Assembly (NCBI GenBank): GCA_010015805.1
Contig: ML978125.1
Span: 310,001 to 374,000, forward strand
Direction of reading: 5' to 3'
DNA length: 64,000 nucleotides
DNA from: Rhizodiscina lignyota
Lineage: Eukaryota; Ascomycota; Dothideomycetes; Aulographales; Rhizodiscinaceae
How positions within the stretch are numbered: position 1 is the stretch's first letter; each line of letters begins with the position of its first letter. The notes beneath the pieces were generated by a model. That model did no database searches. It was not told where the DNA came from and was given only the letters and a program-made list of their open reading frames with translations. Both the position numbers and the translations under genes were made by a program. Positions 56,139 to 64,000 of the stretch are shown one piece after another.

Positions 56139-57064
56139 ATGGCTCCAAAGATCGCCATCGTCTACGTAAGTCTTCTCTCCAGCTTCGACAGTGGTCAATT
56201 GCAAAGCGGCAGCTCGCCAGCCTGCAATTGGCCGCTCTCAGCCCACTTTCGCGAGAGCGAGTCCGACCGTGCTCCGGCACCGCAATCGTGTCCACAACAG
56301 TTTCTGACTTGAAATTCATCATAGTATTCCATGTACGGCCACATCGCCAAGCTTGCCGAGGCCGAGAAGAAGGGCATCGAGGCTGCCGGTGGTACCGCTG
56401 ACCTCTTCCAGTGCGTTTCCCCCACCCGGCACATACACGAGCCCCTCCACACCGAGCCAATTCACCACCGGAAACAAGCTGACAAATACTTCAAAACAGA
56501 ATCGAGGAGACCCTCCCTCAAGAGGTGCTCGACAAGATGCACGCCCCGCCCAAGTCGGGCGTGACCATCCTCAGCGACCCCACCACGCTCGAGTCCTACG
56601 ACGGCTTCCTCTTCGGCATCCCGACGCGTTACGGCAACATGCCGGCGCAGTGGAAGACCTTCTGGGACAAGACGGGCGGCCAGTGGCAGACGGGCGCCTT
56701 CTGGGGCAAGTACGCGGGCGTCTTCGTGTCGACCGCCTCGCTCGGTGGTGGCCAGGAGAGCACCGTCCTCGCCACCATGTCTACCCTGACCCACCACGGC
56801 CTCATCTACGTCCCGCTCGGCTACAAGACGACGTTCGGCCTGATGGTCGACCTGTCCGCGGCTAGGGGTGGTTCGCCTTGGGGCGCTGGTACCTTCGCTG
56901 TACGTCCTCAATTGATTCCTAAACATTGAGAGAGAAAATCATACTAACCAAAGGTGGAACAGGGCCCAACCGGCGCGCGCCAGCCATCCGACGCAGAGCT
57001 CCAGATCGCCGAGGAACAGGGCAAGGCCTTCTACAGCCACCTCTCCAAGGTCAACTTCGCCTGA
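56139..57064 (+). CDS. NAD(P)H:quinone oxidoreductase, WrbA/Pst2 flavodoxin family (Alt a 7-like)
   Basis: Four exons (56139-56165, 56325-56410, 56500-56899, 56963-57064) give 204 residues, the usual family length. The FMN phosphate loop is at the very N-terminus (IAIVYYSMYGHIAKLAEAE). It is followed by FGIPTRYGNMPAQWKTFWDKTGGQW, FVSTASLGGGQE and HHGLIYVPLGYK, all typical of WrbA-type flavodoxin-like proteins. These reduce quinones by two electrons without releasing semiquinone and protect membranes from oxidative damage; in yeast the homologs Pst2, Rfs1 and Ycp4 sit at eisosomes. Homologs are known mould allergens. The stop codon is TGA followed by CTG, and the frame stays open afterwards (see the separate entry at 57065). 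Codon usage is highly C-ending, suggesting strong expression. Confidence 0.95.
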
Positions 57065-57265
57065 CTGCATGGTAGTGGCCAGGAGGCCACGACGAAAGGG
57101 GATGGTGAGGCAAAGGGCACACAGCAACAAGCAAAAACATCTACAACACCAGGCACATCTCAGCCAGCAGCTCAGCAGACGACGACCACCCGCGTTCCGG
57201 AACAGAAGGAAGGCGATGACAAGGAGGGTCCGTGCGGTCTGCCTGCCAAGTGCTCGATATTATAA
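57065..57265 (+). other. In-frame 66-codon extension after the quinone oxidoreductase stop, ending in a CaaX motif
   Basis: Directly behind the TGA at 57062-57064 the same frame continues for 66 codons without a stop until TAA at 57263-57265. The encoded tail is a low-complexity Gln/Thr/Lys/Gly/Pro linker, then PCGLPAKCSIL. The last four residues, Cys-Ser-Ile-Leu, have the Cys-aliphatic-aliphatic-X form of a prenylation signal (Leu at X would favour geranylgeranyl), with a further Cys six residues upstream of the CaaX Cys. No intron that bypasses only the TGA is possible, because the available GT-AG pairs are under 35 bases apart. An alternative acceptor (TGGCCAG ending at 57082) would keep frame from exon 3 but would delete the normal C-terminus. 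Read-through translation is therefore the simplest route. Confidence 0.55.
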
Positions 57266-58028
57266 TCACGAGAACACACTGAGCTGAAAAAAAAGACCAT
57301 GATGATAATTGCTTGTTTTTGATTAAAGTGCATCCTTTGTTTATACCTTTTCGTTGAGCCGCCTGATACCATGGGAGCTATAGTGGGGGGAGGGGGTAGA
57401 CTTGCATTTGCATAAGCGGGGATGTGTGCAACGAGCACGGGAGAGAAGAGATACCGTACATGAGTAATGGGGGGTATGCGTTGCTATGTGTTATCGCAGA
57501 ATGCAGACACCTTAAAGGGGTAGTAGCTAGTTCCGCTTGTAGAACTGACCTAAATCCAATCATATTCACCAGACTTGCATGAAAGAAGTAACTAGTGCTG
57601 CATGTGGTGAATGCATGAGTTGTCCATTCGCAGTATTTGCAGCTGCTGCTATGTATTACATTGAAAACGAACGCCAGTGCAAGTAACAAAACGTATTCAA
57701 TGCTGAGAAACAAGACAAGATCCCCACGCACGCTATGCTATGATGCTTGCCAATAGTCGACCAGAGCAAGGCCATCGAAAGCCAGGAGGGCTGAGGCCAA
57801 AAAGCATCTCTTGCCCATATACCTTGCAACGCCGACGCTAGCATAGACGCTTGAACCAAAGCTTTTTAAACCATTTTCGAAAACATTTCGTGACAGACGT
57901 TTGTGACGCGTGAGATGATGAACCGCCAGAAGGAAATCGAATCAACGCCGAGCCAAGAGTGGGAGAGTGCAATATCAAAGGTCCAGCCTAGCGTCATACT
58001 TCATTAATCGTTAATAACCCGAGCCTCT
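57266..58028. other. Convergent intergenic region
   Basis: 3' flanks of the quinone oxidoreductase and the F-box gene. No gene was seen; the frames at 57378-57859 lack support. Confidence 0.45.
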
Positions 58029-59543
58029 TCATTCCTCAAGCTTGAACCACCCTGCACCAACGCCTCTAAGGAACTCTTCCTCATTAAGCTGCTCGAATGC
58101 CTCTTCCTCTTCCTCCAGCTCTTTTCCATACAATCCGGTGCTTCCATACGGACCCTTCCTGCTTGGTGCCCGCTCGTTTGGCCACTGTCCGCCGGATGGA
58201 AGATATGTCGTGTTAAACACGCCGTGGACAGACGAAAATCCAGGCTCGAATATGAGGTCCGCGAAGAACAGTTCGATGTACAGCTCTGCAGGGCGGATAG
58301 ACTTTGCGTGCGAGGTGATGAGGCCACGAGCTGTGGAGAGGACGGAGCGCAGTCCTGCCTCCGAAGCCTCCCGGGAATACTTGACGGGCAGATTGCAGAG
58401 ATGCGCAGCACGGACCTGGCAGTCGCCGTACCAGTGGACGTTCGGGTTGGAGAAAAGTGAAGCGCACATTGAAGGGACCGAGATGGAAAGACTCTCCAGC
58501 TTCGGGCAAGACGCGAGAATGTCGCAGATGTGATGCTCCGAAGACGGGAGGTAACCTGGATGTGGATGGAAGAAGCCGTCCTGCGATCGCGGAGAGTGGT
58601 CGAGAACACGGAGAGTTTGCTGCGACGCCTCGACGATCGCCATGACACCCTGGATGGAGATGGTCGACAGGCATGTGATGTGGAACTCTTCGAGGTTTGT
58701 CGCGGTCCGAGCGATGGCAAGCAGGTCGGCGTCGGTGACTGGGAGAGTCGCGCTGTCGCCGATGAGCTTGAGCCGGCGAAGGGTGCTGAAGTCCACGGTG
58801 GCGAGTGGGTGCAGGTTCATGAAGTTCTTGCGATCCTCTCGCTGCTTGTCGTTGAGGTCGACAGCCTGCAATTCGAGCGAGTGGAGCTGATTTCCCGTCG
58901 TGCTGACGAGAAGTCGCTGAAGATCAGATGCAGGCAATCGGCGGATCACAGTGGACGGCAAGCTGGCGTAGCGAAGATTTGTGCAGCTGCGGATGATTGA
59001 ACTAATATCCGCATCAGTATCCACAGTGTGGAAGCCATTGAGCCAGAGTCGTCGGATGTTAGTGGCGACGTTGGGATATTTACGAAGAAAGGCGGCAGTC
59101 TTGCGGAGCCCGACGAACGGGTCTCTGTAGACGTATGCGCCAGTTCTGTCCTCAGCAATCTCGTAGAGCCTGTACTGGCTCTGCTTCTGAGGCAGGTTTG
59201 CCCATCTTTCGCCGCCTCGCCACCTCCTGAGGTAGAGGTTCTTGAGCGAGTAGCCCAGCGCCCAGTCGTGCCAGTATGCACACACTTGGCGGAGTGGCGT
59301 CGCAGCATCCCATCGCACCACATCCTGAACACTGTGTTAGTGATAGTCTTCATCAAGCATCACCAAAATACATACTGGAGTGAGCATGCCATTGACGTAT
59401 TTCTGAGTTTTGGCCTTCTGAGGGAAAGGCATGGGCGCCTGGCTCAGGCCGTATGTGAAGGAAACGCCATCCTCCTTGTTGAGGACGGCGGCCTCTTCCA
59501 AAATGTTATCGAGAATTTCACGTGGGAGGTCGTTGATGATCAT
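58029..59543 (-). CDS. F-box / leucine-rich repeat-like protein
   Basis: Two exons (59543-59376, 59324-58029) give 487 residues. The start was placed at the ATG of MIINDLPREILDNILEEAA, a degenerate F-box (about 1-45), rather than at upstream non-ATG codons. The 51-base intron joins MLTP to DVVRWDAATPLRQVCAYWHDWALGY, completing the F-box-like helical part (CAYWHDWAL). The rest has widely spaced LRR-like segments (NIRRLWLNGFHTVD, NLRYASLPSTVIRRLP, LHSLELQAVDLND, TLRRLKLIGDSATLP, LESLSISVPS). It ends with an acidic stretch (ELEEEEEAFEQLNEEEFL). F-box proteins of this build are substrate adaptors of SCF ubiquitin ligases; the target is unknown. Confidence 0.82.
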
Positions 59544-61199
59544 GCCTTTGATGAAAAGTCGGTGTTGGTACGAGCAGACAAAGAGATGTGGAAGAGAAGT
59601 CAAGTGTGAAAGAGTTGAGGTGCCTTTAAAAGATTCCTTCGAAAATTCTGAACGGTGTGGCCACTTTAATGAGCTATGACGGGATGACGAAATGTGGCCG
59701 ATGGTGGGCGGGCCAGTGACTTATATCTGATTTTCAGTTTTGTCGCCATTAGTGATAAATTGTCACGATGCGGCGAGGGCGTTGTTGTGCCCGGTGATGC
59801 TTCACTGTTAGTCATTGCCAGCCTGCTCCGAGCCTTCCCAAGGCACGCAGCTCAACAGCGCGTGCGATGGCGATTGGAAAGCCATCACGCCGAGCTGCAG
59901 AGCAATTGTGTCATTACCACTTGGCTACGACTGCCTGCCTCGCTTGCAACGGTCGGAGGTGAAAAGTCTGAGCAGGTTCGTTGCGTTAGGGACGGATTTA
60001 GCAATCGAGGGGGTAATAAAAATCGCTGGAAGACAAATCGAAACTCGCAGGTCACGTTGCACCTGCGCACCTGACGCGACGCGCGCCCAGCAGAGGCCTT
60101 GTTCGCTGCCGTTCTTCCTACCACCATCGAATGGACAACGCCTCAATGCGCTGCGGCTACTAACGGCCCCTCTCCATCTCCGCTGTTCTTTTTACTCTAA
60201 ATTGCCTGAGAACGCGGGGAAAGCTCTACGTTGCAGCACCAGTCCCTGATGTAGTGAGACGCTGAACGTGTCTGTCTGCGAGGGGCAGCTTCCTTTGAGA
60301 CGGCAGCGTGGTACATGTTACCACATAATCTTGGCCATCGACTACCATCTCCGAGGAACTGGCCGCCGAATGCCATGAACAAAGAAACAAAGCTTCGTCC
60401 AGACGAATAAATTACAGACGACATTGAAAGTGTGCAATGAAGCGTCAGAGGCCGATTGGGCGAATAGGAAGCGCCAGAAAGGGCCGAGCAGCGTCATGCG
60501 TCCTGCGCAGGAGACCAGCTTGTGGCAACGCATCGTCTCCTCGGCGCGGCTCCCGAACGACTGGATCGATAATCAGCCTCTAAGCGTCCGGGCATCTCGT
60601 AGAACGTTAAATAATGCCGAGAAAAAACCAGAAAAATTTTAAACAATCCTTGTGACTCGTGGCCGTTCTTCGGCTTGCGGCTGGTTCTGGACGGTCAACT
60701 CCGACTGGCGGACTGATGTGGCAACCAGCCAAACACTACGGAGTACTGACGACAGAAGGTGAAGACGCCAGCTTGGCAATAAAGTAAAGTTAAGTTCTGA
60801 TGGTGGTGAGAACTTTATCTCCTCTTCGACATTTTGTTGGACGTCCCGGCACGGTCCGCGCAGATTGGGCGAGAAACCAGCTCCCCTGTCGATGAGGCTG
60901 GGAGAGCACCAGCCATCGAGACTCGCCATCTCCAGCCCTTGTTGTTCACCACCACACACCTTGGCGATGGCTAAGTTACCGCGCTACAGTTGAGTTTCAT
61001 GTACTACGATGCCAATGTAGAAGGCTAGGTGGCTTTCAACCTCTCATTTGTTGCATACGAGCAGTTAATTTCGGCGACTTCAAAAATGACAGCGTTCTCT
61101 CGTTTCTCCCTTCTGGCCATTCGTTCTTTCAAGTCAAGACAATAACATCAAATTAAAATCTACGTCAGATACATCCACTAATTCTTAATCTCATACATC
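59544..61199. other. Divergent intergenic region, about 1.7 kb
   Basis: Lies between the F-box gene (minus) and the CFEM gene (plus) and carries both promoters. Many small frames on both strands; none has motifs or splice support. The final 120 bases are A/T- and C-rich, as in a 5' leader. Confidence 0.4.
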
Positions 61200-62037
61200 A
61201 TGCGCACCTCTACCACAGCCTTGACAGTCCTCTCGCTATCGTTAGCAGCCTACGCCCAATCTGATGCGGAACTCGAATCATCACTACCACTATGCGCAGT
61301 ACGTCTACGATCTCTCAGCACTCTGTACCATGCCAATTATTTGAAGCTAACTCCAATGCCAGGCAACATGCGCAGGAACCGCTGCCACAATGAACGGATG
61401 CGGAATCCAAGACTTCGCTTGCACGTGCGCAGCGTATGGTCCGATGAAAATGTACGTCGCACCGTGTCTCGCGAGCACATCGACCTGTACCGGCGAGCAA
61501 ATAAACAACATGTTCGCGACCATCGACCAAATCTGCTCCAATTACTTCCCACTCTCCTGGAATAATGCGCCGCCCACGGATCCTGCTCAACCAGTCGCTC
61601 CCATTGAGCCTTCAGCGCCGGCAGTACCATCAGATCCCGCTGTTCCCTCAGTACCTACAGATCCAGCCGTGCCTTTAACTCCCACCGTCCCCTCAGATCC
61701 AGCAGCGCCGTCAGTAGCATCGGACCTCGCAGTTCCTTCAGATCCAGCAGCGACTCCGGACCCAGCCATACCTTCAGCACCAGCAGTGCCATCTTCGCCC
61801 GCTGTCCCATCAGCACCAGTTGTTGCACGAGGCATGAAGGCGAGAGGCTACGCAAATCCTTCCACGCTCGCCTCTTCATATCCCACTGGAGTCCTTCCCA
61901 CCGGCTCTGGCGGTGTGCCAATACCAACATCTACGTCTGTCGCACCCATGTTTGAGGGTGCAGCCGGAAGAACGACATTTGGAATGGGAGCTGCAGCGTC
62001 TGCAGCTTTATTAGCACTGTTTTGGGGTTTCGCATAA
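61200..62037 (+). CDS. CFEM-domain GPI-anchored cell-surface protein
   Basis: Two exons (61200-61298, 61363-62037) give 257 residues. A signal peptide (MRTSTTALTVLSLSLAAYAQ) leads into a CFEM domain at about residues 30-95 with all eight cysteines: LC, TC, GC, AC, TC, PC, TC and IC. The Asp in GCGIQDFACTC is at the position that binds heme iron in characterised CFEM proteins. A Pro/Ala/Ser/Val-rich stalk of roughly five- to seven-residue repeats (PSDPAVP-like, about 105-195) follows, then a hydrophobic C-terminal segment (AAASAALLALFWGFA) expected to be replaced by a GPI anchor. CFEM proteins act in heme/iron capture in Candida and as wall proteins or effectors in plant pathogens; which applies here cannot be told. 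Confidence 0.93.
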
Positions 62038-62329
62038 GTTCTGGCACTGTTTTAAAATGTTCTGCATGTACGATTCTTGTTATTTCCGGGATGACATGTT
62101 GTAATGGCTGTACGAAAGGTTGGGAGGAAGCATGCAGATTACGCATGTATGATAGATAGAATTGGCGTTCACCGACACGGTTTTCATGGGATGCCATAGA
62201 GCAGGTTCTGGGTGGGCTTCGGGGAACGAGGATATGAGCCCTTGATTTCTTCTTTTTGTGCTCTCTTCGATAGAGTACCAGCCCAATGCCATGCAGGGGC
62301 TAATTTAACATGAACAATCTATCCATCGT

Positions 62330-64000
62330 TCAGAACTCAAATTCCTTCCTAAACACATCAATATCCATCGCTGGGCCGACCATATCTCCCAGATCTCTCC
62401 TGCCCATCTGACTAAATACCCTGCGTAGGGTGTCAAACAAATTCGTGCTCTGATTTTGCTGTATCATCCGGTCCAGTTCGTTCTCGCTAACTCCCGCGCC
62501 GCCGCCACCACCTTCTACAATCTCCCGCGCCTTTTCGCGGCCCTCACGCTCAACGACCTTGTGCATGGCCAGCGCGCCGAGCAAGTGCTGTGCCGCCTCC
62601 TCGTAGCAGCCGATATTGATACATGACACGCCGAGGTTGTAGCGCGCGCGAACAAAGTTGGGGCGGAGTGCCAGCGCGCGCTCGTACGCATCGATGGCTT
62701 CTTCGCTGCGGCCGGAGTTCGCAAGCGTTGCTCCAAGTCTATTCCACAGCAAGTGGAGCTGCGACTGCTGGTTCGTCGTGCCGGATTCGGTGCTCGCGAG
62801 CGCGGCACCGAAGCAGTCGACTGCTTTGTCGTACTCCTCTGCGCCGTAGAAGAGCACGCCGAGGCCGACTTGCACGTCTGGGTCCATTTGCTCACCAGTG
62901 GGCGAGAGCTGTGCGGCCTTGATGAAGTCGTCTGTTACCTTTTCATGCAAGGCATGGCGATCGGTGAAGCCGATTTGAGCTTCTGAGGAGATGGGACCAT
63001 CCATTACGTCGGGATATTTGGTGGCTAGCCAGCGCTCGAGGGTCCGATATGCAGTGCTGTCGTACCCTTCGTTTGTGTATGAGACGGCGAGACCCATGAG
63101 TGCCTCCAGATTAGAGGGATCGAGTTTGAGAGCCTGTTCTAGTGCGCGGATCGCTGGTGTCTCCTTTTCGTTCTGCGCTTGTGCCGCTCCGAGCTTCACC
63201 CATGCTTCGACATGCTCCGGGTCTTTCTGGACGGCTGCTTCGAATGCCAATGCTGCGAGTGACAGGTTGCCACCCTCTTCCATGATTCGCATACCCTCAG
63301 CAAATGGATCAGAAATATCTTTGAAAAGGTTTTCTTCTTCAAACAAATAGTCGCCTAGCTGTGGATCATTCGAATGCGTGTTCAGGCCGTCGAAGCCCTC
63401 CCATTGGTCCAGGTCGCCCATGTGCATGCCGTCGACGAAGTTTTCTTCTTCGACGAGTTGCCTGGCGTGAGCTGTCTCAGCTTGAATGCCACGCCAGATG
63501 GACTCGAAGTCACCAAAGTCATCAGTCACTGACCTGTCCATTTCGTTGAGCTCCCGCTCCATCGCCGCATTCGCCTCATCATCCAGCTTCTGCTCGTCCG
63601 AAATCGTCTGGTCCGACTCCATCTGTGCAAACTGCGCTTCCCAGTGCTCATCGTCGAGCTCGACCATGCGCCCCTTGCCCTTGCCCTCGTGCTGGATTGG
63701 CTGTTGGTACATCGGGCTGTAGTTGTTCATCATGCCCATGCCCATGCTGTTCATGTTGTATCCCATTCCCATTTGTCTTTGATACATCATTGACGGTGTG
63801 CTGTTGATCGGGCTTGCTGTTCGTGCGTCGTGACTTTGGTTCATCTGTTGGAACTTTGCGAACTCGGCAGGATTGAAACCTCTAGACGTGGGTTTCTGAA
63901 ACGCAGCTTCCATATTTGCGCCATCCATACCGGGGTCAAACTCCGCTGCCCATCCCGGGGAACTGTTATGTGACGTTCGTTCGAGCTCTCTCCGCATTTG
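62330..64000 (-). CDS. PEX5: Pex5, peroxisomal PTS1 receptor (5' end cut by window)
   Basis: The frame is open to the right edge, so 557 C-terminal residues are visible and the N-terminus, with its conserved import Cys, lies outside. The N-terminal part shows Trp motifs of the WxxxF/Y type that bind Pex13/Pex14 (EHWEAQFAQME, SIWRGIQAE, LDQWEGFDGL). From about 240 residues into the visible part, a TPR array begins (NLSLAALAFEAAVQKDPEHVEAWVKLG, ALKLDPSNLEALMGLAVSYTNEG). A linker follows, then YDKAVDCFGAAL, WNRLGATLANSGRSEEAIDAYERALALRPNFVRARYNLGVSCINIG, and the C-terminal helical bundle. The TPR domain binds the C-terminal SKL-type signal of matrix proteins and delivers them to the peroxisome. 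A Met/Asn/Gly-rich segment (MGMGYNMNSMGMG) precedes the first Trp motif. Confidence 0.96.
   Translation of the reverse strand, partial: QMRRELERTSHNSSPGWAAEFDPGMDGANMEAAFQKPTSRGFNPAEFAKFQQMNQSHDARTASPINSTPSMMYQRQMGMGYNMNSMGMGMMNNYSPMYQQPIQHEGKGKGRMVELDDEHWEAQFAQMESDQTISDEQKLDDEANAAMERELNEMDRSVTDDFGDFESIWRGIQAETAHARQLVEEENFVDGMHMGDLDQWEGFDGLNTHSNDPQLGDYLFEEENLFKDISDPFAEGMRIMEEGGNLSLAALAFEAAVQKDPEHVEAWVKLGAAQAQNEKETPAIRALEQALKLDPSNLEALMGLAVSYTNEGYDSTAYRTLERWLATKYPDVMDGPISSEAQIGFTDRHALHEKVTDDFIKAAQLSPTGEQMDPDVQVGLGVLFYGAEEYDKAVDCFGAALASTESGTTNQQSQLHLLWNRLGATLANSGRSEEAIDAYERALALRPNFVRARYNLGVSCINIGCYEEAAQHLLGALAMHKVVEREGREKAREIVEGGGGGAGVSENELDRMIQQNQSTNLFDTLRRVFSQMGRRDLGDMVGPAMDIDVFRKEFEF

Noticed and set aside
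56900-57082. Alternative splicing as the source of the CaaX tail
   Set aside because: The only frame-keeping acceptor would delete the last 33 residues of the conserved enzyme; kept as a less likely alternative to read-through.
57069-57287. A 72-codon Arg-rich frame downstream of the quinone oxidoreductase
   Set aside because: It is the +1 shadow of the in-frame CaaX-ending extension, which is the meaningful reading.

Overview
The window looks like nuclear DNA of a filamentous ascomycete (Pezizomycotina; Dothideomycetes fits best, but this is inference). The evidence is compact genes with many short GT-AG introns (about 47-166 bases, often with a CTAAC-type branch site), fungus-specific families (CFEM, DUF3712, ankyrin/CorA-like fusion, Alt a 7-like flavodoxin), and roughly one gene per 2.5 kb on both strands. 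I rebuilt exon structures by eye. In each multi-exon gene reported as intact the exons sum to a whole number of codons. Family assignments come from motif recognition, not from database searches.

Layout. 0-9.2 kb: a GFA-type zinc enzyme, the spindle-pole protein Sfi1 (minus), and a divergent pair of COA3 (cytochrome oxidase assembly, minus) and PTA1/symplekin (mRNA 3' processing, plus). 10-15 kb: a decayed dienelactone hydrolase, an unrecognised 407-residue protein, and an SDR reductase broken by a frameshift and a stop. 15-21 kb: an SRAP/HMCES abasic-site protein and a 1052-residue isochorismatase + AlkB-like + GST-like fusion. 21-27 kb: two gene-poor gaps around a bacterial-looking GNAT acetyltransferase, then a phosphate-type MFS transporter. 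28-36 kb: an ankyrin/CorA-like membrane protein and VPS53 (GARP tethering complex). 36-41 kb: a possible gene relic, BNA1 (3-hydroxyanthranilate dioxygenase) with a mitochondrial-looking leader, degenerate peptide repeats, an amidoligase, and a purine-rich minisatellite tract. 41-51 kb: a nucleotide pyrophosphatase/phosphodiesterase and a sugar transporter in divergent arrangement, a DUF202 membrane protein, the WLM protease WSS1 and a GPATCH11-like protein. 53-64 kb: a DUF3712 membrane protein, an Alt a 7-like NAD(P)H:quinone oxidoreductase with a possible read-through tail, an F-box protein, a CFEM GPI protein and PEX5, which runs off the right edge.

There is no operon or obvious biosynthetic cluster. 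Most genes are housekeeping: nuclear division, mRNA processing, mitochondrial assembly, Golgi and peroxisome traffic, and DNA-protein crosslink biology (SRAP and Wss1 are both present, about 32 kb apart). The most notable signal is at 57,062-57,265. The quinone oxidoreductase stop is UGA followed by CUG, and the same frame stays open for 66 more codons and ends in Cys-Ser-Ile-Leu, a CaaX-type prenylation motif. This suggests a read-through, membrane-anchored isoform.
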